64,000 nt of DNA from Antarcticimicrobium sediminis (GTDB lineage: Bacteria > Pseudomonadota > Alphaproteobacteria > Rhodobacterales > Rhodobacteraceae). Numbering within the stretch: the stretch's first letter is position 1; each line of letters begins with the position of its first letter. Shown one piece after another: positions 37,103-48,095 of the stretch. The translations under genes were made by a program, and so were the position numbers. Location of the stretch: contig NZ_SMFP01000013.1 of the NCBI RefSeq assembly GCF_004348975.1, forward strand, positions 23,918 to 87,917, read 5' to 3'. The notes below the pieces were generated by a model. That model was not told where the DNA came from. It did no database searches and saw nothing but the letters and a program-made list of their open reading frames with translations.

Positions 37103-38190
37103 CTGCGATCCGACGTTTCATTGACCGTCGTCTGGGGCGTGGCGAGGCCGCGATCACCGTGCCGATCCTCGATGGACCGCTGATGCCGAATGCCGCCTTG
37201 GACAACGCCGAGGTCTTTGCCGAGATCAACAACGTTGATAATCTGGTCGCGGCTGAAAAAGGGTTGTTCTGTTCCTCGGGAAATACCTTACTCCGGCTGC
37301 GCTGGGGCGAGGCCACGGCAGAGGAGGAGGCGCGTTTTGACGCCCCGATTTCGGCCATGGCCGGGGGCAAGGGCATGCTGGCCCTTGGAATCGAAGGGCA
37401 GGGCGTCGTGATCCGGGGCGGGCCGCATGATGGCCGCTGCTTTGGCGGAGCAGGCGAAACCGGACCGGTCTATCCAACATCGCTGGCGTTCCTGGACAGC
37501 AATACCGTTTTGGCGACCGAGGGCTCTGATCGCAACAGCGCCGCGAACTGGCGGCGCGACCTGATGGAAAAGGGTCGCCGTGGCAGCCTGTGGCGGCTCG
37601 ACCTTGAGACTGGAAACGCGACGCGCATCCTTGGTGATCTGGCCTGGGCATCGGGCATTGCCCTGACCGGATCACAGCGGATCTGGGTGGCGGAAAGCTG
37701 GCGACACCGGGTGATCACGGTCGATCTGGCCACTGGCACAAGCACGCCTGTTCTCGAACACCTGCCGGCCTATCCGGCGCGGATTGCCCCGGCCGTAAAT
37801 GCGGGGTTCTGGCTCAGCTTCTATTCGGTGCGCAATCAGCTGGTCGAATTCATCCTGCGCGAGGACGACTATCGCCAACGGATGCTGGCAGAGGTTCCCG
37901 AGCCGTACTGGATGGCCCCGGCTCTAGCGTCGGGCCTGTCGTTCCGGGAACCGATGCAGGGCAGCCAGTTGAAACAGATGGGCGTCATGAAACCCTATGC
38001 CGTGACCCGGTCTTATGGGTTGGTGGTGCAGTGCGATCCGCAGATGCGTCCGCTGCGCAGTTTCCATTCGCGGGCGGATGGCGTGATGCATGGCTGCGTT
38101 TCGGTCTGCGAACGGGGTGACGAACTGTATGTGGCGTCAAAGGGTGCAGGGCGACTCCTGCGGCTGGCCGACGTGGCACGGGAGGGTTGA
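37099..38190 (+). CDS. Second strictosidine-synthase/SMP-30-like beta-propeller protein
   Basis: A 363-residue protein with no signal peptide. Repeats such as GPVYPTSLAFLDSNTVLATEGS, WASGIALTGSQRIWVAESW and YPARIAPAVNAGFWLSF match the strictosidine-synthase-like propeller (ASGIAL, VAESW and YPARI blocks). It probably is paralogous to the propeller half of the preceding fusion. The start at 37099 overlaps the upstream stop, with GGAGGAAA ahead of it. A hydrolytic (lactonase-type) role is possible. No metal ligands were assigned. Confidence 0.8.
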   Translation: MTAIRRFIDRRLGRGEAAITVPILDGPLMPNAALDNAEVFAEINNVDNLVAAEKGLFCSSGNTLLRLRWGEATAEEEARFDAPISAMAGGKGMLALGIEGQGVVIRGGPHDGRCFGGAGETGPVYPTSLAFLDSNTVLATEGSDRNSAANWRRDLMEKGRRGSLWRLDLETGNATRILGDLAWASGIALTGSQRIWVAESWRHRVITVDLATGTSTPVLEHLPAYPARIAPAVNAGFWLSFYSVRNQLVEFILREDDYRQRMLAEVPEPYWMAPALASGLSFREPMQGSQLKQMGVMKPYAVTRSYGLVVQCDPQMRPLRSFHSRADGVMHGCVSVCERGDELYVASKGAGRLLRLADVAREG

Positions 38191-38193
38191 GAG

Positions 38194-39687
38194 ATGCAAA
38201 ACATCATTGAAATGCAAAATGCCACCAAGTCCTTTGGCGGGGTGGCGGCGTTCCATGACGTGAATTTCACCCTGCGCAAGGGCGAGATTCACGCGCTTCT
38301 GGGGGAAAACGGAGCCGGAAAATCGACGCTGACCAAGGTGATGGCAGGCGTCTATCGGTTGAATGACGGCAAGATGCTGTTTGACGGGACCGAGGTGAAT
38401 TTCGCCTCGCCCTCCGAGGCACTGCACAATGGCGTTGCCATGGTGTTTCAGGAAACCAACCTCGTTCCGGCGATGACGGTGGCGCAGAATATCTATCTGG
38501 GCGACGAAAAGATGTTCAACCGTTTGCGTGGATTGTACATTGATGCGCGCCAGTTCCTGGTCAGTATGGGGTTTCAGGTCGATCCGACAGCGCAGGTTTC
38601 GACCCTGGGCGCCGCACAGAAGCAAATGGTCGAGATCGCCCGCGCGGTGCATCACAACGCGCGCGTCATCATCTTTGATGAACCGACGGCAACGCTGACC
38701 CCCGAGGAAAAGCGACATTTCTTCTCCCTGCTCGATCGGCTGAAGGCGCAGGATGTGGCGATCATCTTTATCAGTCATGCGCTGGAAGAGGCGCTGGAGG
38801 TGTCCGACCGCATCACCGTCCTGCGCGATGGCACCTTGGTCGCCTCCGGCCCGGCAAAGGAGTTCACCCGCGAATCCGTGGTTCAGGCGATGGTCGGGCG
38901 CAATCTGACCGAGACGCTGCACGGCACGGCGACACGCGAACCGCGACCCTATGGCGAAAAGGTGTTGAGTGTCGAAAACCTGTCCAGCGCCGGGATGGTG
39001 CGGAATTCTTCCTTTTCGGTCTTTGGCGGACAGGTCACCGGCATATTTGGTCTTGTGGGCGCCGGGCGCACCGAGATGGCCAAGATCGTCTCCGGCGTGA
39101 TGAAACGCGATTTCATGCACGGGGGCGAGGTCCGTCTCAATGGCAAACCGGTGCGCTACCGCGTGCCGCGTCCGGCGATGCGCGATGGCATCGTTTATGT
39201 CACCGAGGATCGCAAGCATGACGGGTTCTTCGAGACCATGACGGTCGGAGAGAACCTTTTGCTGAGCGAACTTTCCAAGGGCAGCAATCCGATCACCCCC
39301 GTCACCATGCGGCGGGTGCCGGAACTGGCGAAGGAATGGGGCGAGAAACTGCATCTCAAGTCGATTTCGGACAAGGCGCGGATGATCGAGCTTTCGGGCG
39401 GCAACCAGCAAAAAGTGGTGATCGCCAAGTCGCTGATCCAGGCACCCAAGTTGATCATTTTCGATGAGCCGACGCGCGGGGTGGATGTTGGGGCGATTGT
39501 CGAAATCCACCAACTCATTCAGGATTTGGCGGATCAGGGGCTCGCGGTGATCGTGATATCGTCCTACCTGCCGGAGATCATGGCGGTTTCGGATCGAATC
39601 CTTGTTGCTAAACGCGGCCGGATTGTCGAAGAGATGATCGTGTCTCAGGCCTCGGAAGAAAAGATCATGTTCGCTGCCGTTCACTGA
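38194..39687 (+). CDS. Sugar ABC transporter ATP-binding protein, RbsA/MglA type
   Basis: A 497-residue ATPase with two nucleotide-binding domains. The first has Walker A GENGAGKST near residue 36 and Walker B VIIFDEPTA near residue 160. The second has GLVGAGRTE at the degenerate Walker A position near residue 288, the signature LSGGNQQK near residue 400 and LIIFDEPTRG. This duplicated layout is typical of CUT2 importers. It closes the ABC operon 3 bp after the propeller gene. Confidence 0.95.
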   Translation: MQNIIEMQNATKSFGGVAAFHDVNFTLRKGEIHALLGENGAGKSTLTKVMAGVYRLNDGKMLFDGTEVNFASPSEALHNGVAMVFQETNLVPAMTVAQNIYLGDEKMFNRLRGLYIDARQFLVSMGFQVDPTAQVSTLGAAQKQMVEIARAVHHNARVIIFDEPTATLTPEEKRHFFSLLDRLKAQDVAIIFISHALEEALEVSDRITVLRDGTLVASGPAKEFTRESVVQAMVGRNLTETLHGTATREPRPYGEKVLSVENLSSAGMVRNSSFSVFGGQVTGIFGLVGAGRTEMAKIVSGVMKRDFMHGGEVRLNGKPVRYRVPRPAMRDGIVYVTEDRKHDGFFETMTVGENLLLSELSKGSNPITPVTMRRVPELAKEWGEKLHLKSISDKARMIELSGGNQQKVVIAKSLIQAPKLIIFDEPTRGVDVGAIVEIHQLIQDLADQGLAVIVISSYLPEIMAVSDRILVAKRGRIVEEMIVSQASEEKIMFAAVH

Positions 39688-39756
39688 CATCGGGTCAGGC
39701 GCATACCGCGCGCCAGTACAAAACCGCGCGGCGTCAGCAGGAGGCCCAAGTCCGTC

Positions 39757-40659
39757 ATGAGCGTGAACAATGTCAATCTCAAGCTGTTGCAGACCTTTCT
39801 GCTGGCGGCAGAGCATGGCAGCTTTCGCCGCGCGGCAGAGGAAAGCAATCGCTCGCCCTCTGCCGTGTCGATGCAGATCCGTGATCTGGAGGAACAGGTG
39901 GGGATGAGCCTGTTCGTGCGCACGCCGCAGTCAGCCAACCTGACTCCGGCGGGCACGCTGCTTTTCGAGCAGGTGAGTAAAGCGATGGCGGATGTGCAGG
40001 CGGGGCTGGACCGCCTGTCCGAGGTCGCCGAACATCGGCGCAGCCATGTCAGCATCGGCTGCGCCCCAACCTTGGCGGCAACGCGTCTGGGCAACATCCT
40101 CACAACGTTCAAGCTGCGATATCCACGCTCTGTGGTGGATGTGAAGGAAACCCCGCCGACAAGCGCAATGGTCATGTTGCAGGAACAGCAGATCGAGCTT
40201 TATATCGGGCCGGAAGTGCCCAATATGTCGGAATTTCATTTTGAACCGATCTTGCAGGATCGTTTTGCGGTCTGTCTCCCGGCGGACTACGACGAGGGGG
40301 TCGAGCAGGTCTCGCTGTCCGATATTGCTGGATTTCCCCTGATCCTGCTCGACGCGCAAACCGCCGCGCGCGGCCTGATCAACAAGATCGTTGCCGAAAC
40401 CGGCGTATCGATGAATGTCCAATACGAGGTGCAGTATGCCTATACGGCCATCGCGCTGGCGGCGGCCGGGCTTGGTGTGGCGGTGGTGCCCTTCATTGCG
40501 ATTCCGATGCTGCCGACGGCGGAATTGCGGGTCGTTCCGCTGATCGACCCCGGCGCAGAGCGCTCGGTCGGGATCATCACGGCGCGCGGATACGTGCATC
40601 ACAACTACTCGGAACAGCTTATCGAGCTGATCCGGACCGAGCTGCGGCAGGGATGTTGA
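39757..40659 (+). CDS. LysR family transcriptional regulator
   Basis: A 300-residue regulator with an N-terminal HTH (HGSFRRAAEESNRSPSAVS near residues 21-39) and a LysR substrate-binding domain over residues 95-300. It is co-directional and only 69 bp after the ABC ATPase, and converges on the aldehyde dehydrogenase gene. It probably regulates the ABC operon and/or the dehydrogenase. The effector is unknown. Confidence 0.92.
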   Translation: MSVNNVNLKLLQTFLLAAEHGSFRRAAEESNRSPSAVSMQIRDLEEQVGMSLFVRTPQSANLTPAGTLLFEQVSKAMADVQAGLDRLSEVAEHRRSHVSIGCAPTLAATRLGNILTTFKLRYPRSVVDVKETPPTSAMVMLQEQQIELYIGPEVPNMSEFHFEPILQDRFAVCLPADYDEGVEQVSLSDIAGFPLILLDAQTAARGLINKIVAETGVSMNVQYEVQYAYTAIALAAAGLGVAVVPFIAIPMLPTAELRVVPLIDPGAERSVGIITARGYVHHNYSEQLIELIRTELRQGC

Positions 40660-40680
40660 CTGCCGCAGCCGGTTCCGATC

Positions 40681-42168
40681 TTAGTCGGCGTTGATCCAGA
40701 TCGCCTTGGTGTCGAGGTATTCTTCCATGTGCTCGGTGCCGCCCTCGCGGCCATAGCCCGACATCTTGACGCCGCCAAAGGGCACCGCCGGGTCGATGGC
40801 ATGGTACATGTTGACCCAGACAGAACCCGCCTTGATCCGATGCGCCAGCTTGTGCGCCGTGCCGAGGTGGGTTGAAAACACCCCCGCCGCCAGACCATAG
40901 GGGGTGGCATTGGCGCGTTCGACCACTTCGTCGATGCTGTCAAACGGCAGCGCCGAGATCACCGGGCCGAAGATTTCTTCACGCGCGACGGTCATGTTGT
41001 CGGTCACGCCGCCAAAGACGGTCGGGTGGATAAAGTGACCGCCTTGAAAGGCCTCTCCCTCAACCCGGCCGCCGCCGGTCAGCACCTCGGCGCCCTCGCT
41101 CGGACCCACGGAGAGGTAACTCGAGATTCGCTCGGCCTGTCGAGCCGAGATGATCGGACCTATGTCAGTGTCACCTGCGATGCCATGGCCGATCTTGAGC
41201 TTGCTGGCAAAGTCGGCAACGCGGCGCACGAATTCATCGTGGATTTCACGCGCAACAAACAGACGCGACCCGGCGATGCAGATCTGACCGGAATTGGCGA
41301 ACACCGCCATCGCGGCGACCGGAACGGCCTTTTCAATGTCGGCGTCACGGCAGACGATCACGGGTGATTTCCCACCCAGTTCCAGCGAAACTCGCTTGAG
41401 GTTGCCGGTCGCGGCGCGGGCGATGGCCTGACCGGTCGCGGTCGAGCCGGTGAACACGATCTTGTCGACACCCGGATGTGCGGCCAATGCGGCCCCGGCA
41501 TCGGCACCATAGCCGGTCACGATGTTGAGAACACCGTCGGGCAGCCCGGCCTCGCGCATGAGACGGGCGATCAGCAGAACGGTGAGCGAGGCTTCTTCCG
41601 AGGGTTTCAGAACCACTGTGCAGCCGGTCGCGATGGCCGGCGCGATTTTCCAGATCGATCCGGCGATCGGGGCATTCCAAGGAATGATGGCGCCGACGAC
41701 GCCAATCGGTTCGCGCACGGTCGAGGAATAGATTTCGCCGGGGAAGGAATTGGGGATGGTTTCCCCGTGGATCGTGACCGCTTGACCGGCATAGAACCGC
41801 AGCATCCCCAGCACCCGGCGGCTGTTGGCGAGCGTGCGCTGGATCGGCATTCCCATGTCGAGCGTATCGGACAGGCACAGCGTTTCCCATTCGGCCTCGA
41901 ACTGGTCGGCGATCCGCAAAAGCAGCGCCTGCCGTTCAAACGGGGTGAATTTCGACCACGGACCCTCAAACGCCTTGCGCGCGGCTGCAACCGCCGCGTC
42001 GATGTCGGCGGCGTCGCCCTTAGGAACCGTCGCCAGCAGCGACCCGTCAGCCGGGTTGCGGGCTTCGATCACCTCACCGGAGCGGGCTTCGCACCAGTTT
42101 CCGTCAATGAACATCGGGCGGAAACCGCCATCATAAAGCGCCGCTGCGCGAGCCTGCCAATCAATCAT
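40681..42168 (-). CDS. Aldehyde dehydrogenase family protein
   Basis: A 495-residue NAD(P)-dependent ALDH. IPWNAPIAGSIWKIAPAIATG is near residue 160, the catalytic Glu region SLELGGKSP near residue 262, and the catalytic Cys in NSGQICIAGSRLFV near residue 296. The C-terminal EYLDTKAIWI ending is normal. ATG at 42168 is preferred over GTG at 42174, because AAGGAG lies 5 bases before the ATG but abuts the GTG. It may oxidise an aldehyde made from the substrate imported by the ABC system. The substrate is not determinable. Confidence 0.93.
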   Translation of the reverse strand: MIDWQARAAALYDGGFRPMFIDGNWCEARSGEVIEARNPADGSLLATVPKGDAADIDAAVAAARKAFEGPWSKFTPFERQALLLRIADQFEAEWETLCLSDTLDMGMPIQRTLANSRRVLGMLRFYAGQAVTIHGETIPNSFPGEIYSSTVREPIGVVGAIIPWNAPIAGSIWKIAPAIATGCTVVLKPSEEASLTVLLIARLMREAGLPDGVLNIVTGYGADAGAALAAHPGVDKIVFTGSTATGQAIARAATGNLKRVSLELGGKSPVIVCRDADIEKAVPVAAMAVFANSGQICIAGSRLFVAREIHDEFVRRVADFASKLKIGHGIAGDTDIGPIISARQAERISSYLSVGPSEGAEVLTGGGRVEGEAFQGGHFIHPTVFGGVTDNMTVAREEIFGPVISALPFDSIDEVVERANATPYGLAAGVFSTHLGTAHKLAHRIKAGSVWVNMYHAIDPAVPFGGVKMSGYGREGGTEHMEEYLDTKAIWINAD

Positions 42169-42307
42169 CTGCACTCCTTCGCCTTGAGGGATTTCCCCAT
42201 GCCTGACCTGTCATGCATCGGGGAGCGGCGAGCCTCAAGACGGTGATTCTTATCGCCCGTTCAGAATATTCGTTTACCAAGGGCAGCATTGCCCCAGTTT
42301 GGGTGGG

Positions 42308-43696
42308 TTAGCCGTGATTGGCCATGCTGGCAATCGTCAGGGCGGCTTCTTGTACGGCCTCGCTGAGGGTTGGGTGGGCGTGGATTGTCCCGGCCAGATC
42401 TTCGGCGCGCAACCCGGATTCGATCGCCAGCGCAAAGCCGGACACCAGTTCGGACACGCCGGGGCCGGTGGCCTGAATGCCAAGGATAACATGGTCGGTT
42501 TCGCGCGCAACGATGCGCACAAAGCCCTCGGTGTCGCCCAATGTCATAGCCCGGCCATTGGCCCGGAACGCGAATTCGCTGACCTTCGTGGCGATGCCTT
42601 CGGGCACCTCGGAGGGCAGCAACCCGGCGGTCACGATTTCGGGATCGGTGAAGCAGACGGCGGGCACACAGGCCTTGTCCCATGCATTGGGATGCCCCGC
42701 GACTACATCGGCGACGATTTCACCCTGCGCCATGGCGCGATGGGCCAGCATCGGGCCCGGCGTCACGTCGCCGATCGCGTAAACGCCACGCATCGACGTG
42801 CCGCAGCGATCATCCACCTCGATGAAGGCCCCGTTGTGGCGCAGGCTCAACTCTCCAAGTCCAAGGCCATCGGTGCTGGGCGCCCGACCTACGGTCACCA
42901 AAACAGCGTCCGCCTCCAGCGTTTCGCCCCCGTTCTCCGCATCAAGCGTGAGCGTGCCGGTCGCGTTGTCCCACCCCGTCACCCGGGTGGCGAGCTTCAA
43001 TTCGATCCCCAGCGCATCGAGGCGGCGTTTCACACCCCGGGTCAGCTTGTCGTCATATTGCAGCAGGATCCGGTCGGCGGCTTCGATCAGAGTCACCTCG
43101 CTGCCGAGTTTGGCAAATGCGGTGCCGAGTTCCAGCCCGATATAGCCTGCGCCGATCACCGCCAGCCGTTTCGGCGGTTCAGACAGGGCAAGGGCCGCAG
43201 TCGAGTCGAGAATCTTGCCGCCAAAGGGCAATCCGGGGAGTTCGGCAGGCCGCGATCCGGTTGCGATCACGATATTTTCGGCCCGGACCAGAACTGGGCC
43301 GGTCTCGCTGTCGATTTCGACGGTCTTGCCATCGCGGAACCGGGCCCAGCCGTTCACGGTTTTGACGCCGCTGCGTTCCAGCAATCCGCTGACGCCGGTG
43401 CAAAGCCGGTTGACCACGCTTTGCGACCACTCTTGCGTCTTGGCGAAATCCAGCGAGGGTGCCGCGACGGTGATGCCCTGCATCCCGTCACCTGCTTGCA
43501 GGACGGCATTGTGGTACAGGTGCGCGGCATGGATCAGCGCTTTGGACGGGATGCACCCGACGTTCAGGCAGGTGCCGCCGACGCGCTTGCCTTCGACGAG
43601 GATCGTATCAACCCCAAGCCGGGCCGCGCGCGAGGCGCAGACATAGCCGCCGGGGCCGCCGCCGATTACCAGCAGAGAGCATCTGAGTTCAGTCAT
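42308..43696 (-). CDS. lpdV: Dihydrolipoyl dehydrogenase (E3) of the Bkd complex
   Basis: A 462-residue flavoprotein that reoxidises lipoyl groups with NAD. FAD motif VIGGGPGGYVCASRAARLG is at residues 9-27. The redox disulfide is GGTCLNVGCIPSK near residue 40, the NAD-binding motif VIGAGYIGLELG lies near residue 175, and the C-terminal catalytic His lies in HAHPTLSE. The start at 43696 overlaps the E2 stop by 8 bp. As the last gene of the 2-oxoacid dehydrogenase operon it is its dedicated E3. Confidence 0.94.
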   Translation of the reverse strand: MTELRCSLLVIGGGPGGYVCASRAARLGVDTILVEGKRVGGTCLNVGCIPSKALIHAAHLYHNAVLQAGDGMQGITVAAPSLDFAKTQEWSQSVVNRLCTGVSGLLERSGVKTVNGWARFRDGKTVEIDSETGPVLVRAENIVIATGSRPAELPGLPFGGKILDSTAALALSEPPKRLAVIGAGYIGLELGTAFAKLGSEVTLIEAADRILLQYDDKLTRGVKRRLDALGIELKLATRVTGWDNATGTLTLDAENGGETLEADAVLVTVGRAPSTDGLGLGELSLRHNGAFIEVDDRCGTSMRGVYAIGDVTPGPMLAHRAMAQGEIVADVVAGHPNAWDKACVPAVCFTDPEIVTAGLLPSEVPEGIATKVSEFAFRANGRAMTLGDTEGFVRIVARETDHVILGIQATGPGVSELVSGFALAIESGLRAEDLAGTIHAHPTLSEAVQEAALTIASMANHG

Positions 43697-44984
43697 CGCG
43701 CCACTCCATGAACAGCATTGCGGGGGTTTCGAGCAGCGATTTGAGCTTGGCGACGAATTCCGCCGCCACCCAGCCATCGACCACCCGGTGATCGAAACTG
43801 CACGACAGGTTCATCATCCGGCGCGGAACAAAGGTCTTTCCGTCCCACATCGGGCGCACGGCCATCTTGTTCACGCCGATGATCGCAACCTCGGGCTGGT
43901 TGATGATCGGCGTCGTCGCCAGCGCCCCGAGCGGGCCCAGAGACGTCACGGTCAGGGTCGACCCTGACAGGCTTTCCGGCCCGATCCGGCGGTTGCGCGC
44001 CGCATCCGAGAGCCGCTTGATCTCGCGCGCGGTATCCCACAGCGTGCGGGCCTCGGCATGGGGAAGGACCGGAACCATCAGCCCGCCGTCAGTTTGCGTG
44101 GCGATGCCGCAGTGCAGCGCCTCAAATCGGGTAATCACGCCGGCCTTGTCGTCGTAATGAGCGTTGATCTCGGGGTGATCGACCACCCCCTCGGCCAAGG
44201 CGCGCAGCAGGAAGGGCAGTAGCGTAAGCCGCCCGCGCGCCTCGCCGAACTTCGTGTTCAGCTTGGCGCGCAATTCTTCCAGCGCTTCGACGTCGACCTC
44301 TTCGATGATCGAAAAATGCGGCACCTGCTGTTTCGCTTGGGCCATGCGCTCAGCAATCTTGCGACGTACACCGGTGACGCGCTTTTCCTCGGTTCCCATG
44401 CGGCGGCTCAGGCCGCCGCCCTGACGCAGATCCGGCCCATGGGCGAGAAAATCATCCAGATCTTCGTGGACGATACGCCCGGCCGGGCCGGTGCCGCGCA
44501 ACTGGCGCAAATCAATACCCAGTTCACGCGCCCGGCCGCGCACCGAAGGCGCAGCGAGCGGACGGCCAGAGGCATTGCGGGCCATTGGCAGCGCAGCTGA
44601 TGGCGCAGGCCGGCGTGGGGTCGACGGTTTCGACGCAGCCTCTGCCTGAGCTTTTGGCGCCGGTTCAGGGGCCGCGGCCGCTTTGGGCTGGGCCGGGGCG
44701 CTGCTTGATGTCAGTTTGTCGGCATCCTGAAGCGGGACCGCCTCGTCGCTGTCGATACGGATCAGGTCACAGCCGATGGCCAGCACTTCGCCCGCCTCAC
44801 CGCCAAGCCAGACAACCTTGCCACTGAGGGCGGCGGGAATCTCGACCGTTGCCTTGTCGGTGGTGACTTCGCAGATCACGTCATCCTCGCGGATCACATC
44901 ACCGACCTTGACCATCCATTCACTGAGTTCGGCTTCGGCGATGCCTTCACCAATGTCCGGCAGTTTGAACGTGTGTTCTGTCAT
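43689..44984 (-). CDS. bkdB: Branched-chain 2-oxoacid dehydrogenase E2, lipoamide acyltransferase
   Basis: A 431-residue E2. The lipoyl domain (residues 1-80) has its lipoyl Lys in EVTTDKATVEIPA. An alanine/proline-rich linker follows, then the peripheral subunit-binding domain (APSVRGRARELGIDLRQLRGTGPAGRI near residue 145), and the catalytic domain from about residue 205 with the HRVVDGW active-site motif near residue 405. It transfers the acyl group from E1 to CoA. One lipoyl domain, as is usual for Bkd E2. Confidence 0.94.
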   Translation of the reverse strand: MTEHTFKLPDIGEGIAEAELSEWMVKVGDVIREDDVICEVTTDKATVEIPAALSGKVVWLGGEAGEVLAIGCDLIRIDSDEAVPLQDADKLTSSSAPAQPKAAAAPEPAPKAQAEAASKPSTPRRPAPSAALPMARNASGRPLAAPSVRGRARELGIDLRQLRGTGPAGRIVHEDLDDFLAHGPDLRQGGGLSRRMGTEEKRVTGVRRKIAERMAQAKQQVPHFSIIEEVDVEALEELRAKLNTKFGEARGRLTLLPFLLRALAEGVVDHPEINAHYDDKAGVITRFEALHCGIATQTDGGLMVPVLPHAEARTLWDTAREIKRLSDAARNRRIGPESLSGSTLTVTSLGPLGALATTPIINQPEVAIIGVNKMAVRPMWDGKTFVPRRMMNLSCSFDHRVVDGWVAAEFVAKLKSLLETPAMLFMEWRDD

Positions 44985-44987
44985 GTC

Positions 44988-46001
44988 TCAGCCCTCCATG
45001 ACCTTGGCAATTGCGCGTTTCACACGATCAGGGCTTGGGAAATAATCCCACTCCTGCGCATGGGGGTAGGGGGTGTCCCAACCCGCAACGCGCAGCACCG
45101 GCGCTTCGAGATTGTAAAAACAGTCTTGCTGCACCAAGGCGGCAACCTCGGCGCCAAAGCCAGAGGTCAGCGTTGCTTCGTGCAGGACGATGCAGCGCCC
45201 CGTCTTGGTGACCGAGGCGATGATCGCCTCCAGATCAAGCGGCAGAAGCGTGCGCAGGTCGATCACCTCGACATCGACGCCGCTTTCCTCGACCGCCGCG
45301 AGGGCAACATGCACCATCGCGCCATAGGTCAGCAGCGTCGCCGCCGCCCCTTCGCGCAGGGTGACCGCCTTGCCGAGCGGGATTTCATAGTATCCGGGAT
45401 CGACCTCACCCAGTTCATGCTTGCTCCAGCTTTCCGTCGGGCGGTCGAAATGGCCATCAAATGGCCCGTTATAGAGCCGCTTTGGCTCCAGAAAGATTAC
45501 CGGGTCCGGGTCCGCGATGGCGGCCAGCAACAGGCCCTTGGCATCACGCGGATTCGACGGCACCACGGTTTTCAGCCCCGCAACATGGGTGAACAGGGCC
45601 TCGGGGCTTTGGCTGTGAGTCTGGGCGCCAAAGATGCCACCGCCGGTGGGCATCCGCACCACCATGGGGCAGGTGAATTCTCCGGCCGAGCGATAGCGCA
45701 GTCGCGCCGCCTCGCTGACGATCTGGTCATAGGCCGGGTACATGTAGTCGGCGAACTGGATCTCGACCACGGGTTTGAGCCCGTAGGCGGCCATCCCGAC
45801 CGCGGTGCCAACAATCCCCAACTCGGAAATCGGCGTGTCGAAACAGCGCTGAACGCCAAACCGGTTCTGCAAGCCCGCAGTACAGCGGAACACCCCGCCG
45901 AAAAAGCCGACATCCTCGCCCATCACCACCACATCGGGGTCGGCCTCCATCGCGACGGCATGGGCATCGCGGATGGCTTCGATCATTGTCATACGTGCCA
46001 T
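44988..46001 (-). CDS. bkdA2: 2-oxoisovalerate dehydrogenase E1 subunit beta
   Basis: A 337-residue transketolase-like subunit. VVMGEDVGFFGGVFRCTAGLQNRFG is near residue 25, DTPISELGIVG near residue 55, and the C-terminal transketolase domain holds DLRTLLPLD and EVAALVQQDCF. It forms the thiamine diphosphate site with the alpha subunit. It is one base from the alpha gene and 3 bp from E2, so one transcript. Confidence 0.94.
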   Translation of the reverse strand: MARMTMIEAIRDAHAVAMEADPDVVVMGEDVGFFGGVFRCTAGLQNRFGVQRCFDTPISELGIVGTAVGMAAYGLKPVVEIQFADYMYPAYDQIVSEAARLRYRSAGEFTCPMVVRMPTGGGIFGAQTHSQSPEALFTHVAGLKTVVPSNPRDAKGLLLAAIADPDPVIFLEPKRLYNGPFDGHFDRPTESWSKHELGEVDPGYYEIPLGKAVTLREGAAATLLTYGAMVHVALAAVEESGVDVEVIDLRTLLPLDLEAIIASVTKTGRCIVLHEATLTSGFGAEVAALVQQDCFYNLEAPVLRVAGWDTPYPHAQEWDYFPSPDRVKRAIAKVMEG

Positions 46002-46002
46002 G

Positions 46003-47455
<1,453 letters not shown>

Positions 47456-47496
47456 TCCGACCCTCCCGTCATTGACAACACGATAGGCGGCATCGA

Positions 47497-47551
47497 GCAG
47501 AATTACTTTTCATTATATCCTTTCATTACGCATTTTTGAGAAATATTCTGC
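47497..47551. promoter_or_regulatory. AT-rich spacer with inverted repeat, candidate BkdR site
   Basis: GCAGAAT (47497-47503) and ATTCTGC (47545-47551) are perfect inverted arms bracketing an AT-rich 41-bp core. They lie between the divergent bkd operon and the Lrp-type regulator. Lrp/AsnC proteins bind such degenerate AT-rich symmetric sites. Promoters for both directions must lie in this 129-bp gap. Confidence 0.5.
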
Positions 47552-47584
47552 TTTTACAGGTGACTTGACAGAAAGGTTCATTTG

Positions 47585-48064
47585 ATGCCGGACAGCGCGA
47601 CCCTAGATCAGACCGACCGCAGGATTCTCAGGGCTCTGGCCGAGGATGGGCGGATCACTAACGCGCAGCTTGCGCAGGCGGTCGGGTTGTCTCCCAGCCC
47701 CTGCTGGCAGCGGGTGCGGCGGTTGGAAAAGCAGGGGGTGATTTCCGGCTATCGGGCGATCCTCGATCAGGAAAAGCTGGGGGCCTCCGAGATCGTGCTG
47801 ATCGAAATCGTGCTGGACCGGCACGACGACGAGACGCTGGAAATCTTTGGCCGCACCATGCAGCACATGCCCGAGGTGCTGGAAGTGAACCTGACCACCG
47901 GGGAATACGATTACCTGATCAAGGTCGCGGTCAAGGGGACGCGCGGCTATGAAGAGTTTCTGCGCAAGAAACTGTACAAGGTGCCGGGCATCCGCCATTC
48001 GCGGTCAAGTTTCGTGCTGCGCAGTCTGAAGAATGTTCAGGCCTATCTGCCGCAAGCCGGCTAA
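47585..48064 (+). CDS. bkdR: Lrp/AsnC family regulator, BkdR type
   Basis: A 159-residue regulator. The HTH (TNAQLAQAVGLSPSPCWQRVRRLEKQGVI) is at residues 23-51 and the RAM effector domain spans residues 65-150 (TTGEYDYLIKVAVKGTRGYEEFL). It diverges from the branched-chain 2-oxoacid dehydrogenase operon, as bkdR does in Pseudomonas, where it activates in response to branched-chain amino acids. ATG at 47585 is chosen over the TTG one codon upstream. Confidence 0.9.
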   Translation: MPDSATLDQTDRRILRALAEDGRITNAQLAQAVGLSPSPCWQRVRRLEKQGVISGYRAILDQEKLGASEIVLIEIVLDRHDDETLEIFGRTMQHMPEVLEVNLTTGEYDYLIKVAVKGTRGYEEFLRKKLYKVPGIRHSRSSFVLRSLKNVQAYLPQAG

Positions 48065-48095
48065 GAGAGGCGGGAAGGGGCTGTGGCGACTGCGC

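Noticed and set aside
38137..39816. 559-codon open frame on the minus strand
   Set aside because: Antisense to the ABC ATPase, which has all Walker and signature motifs. The reverse reading has none.
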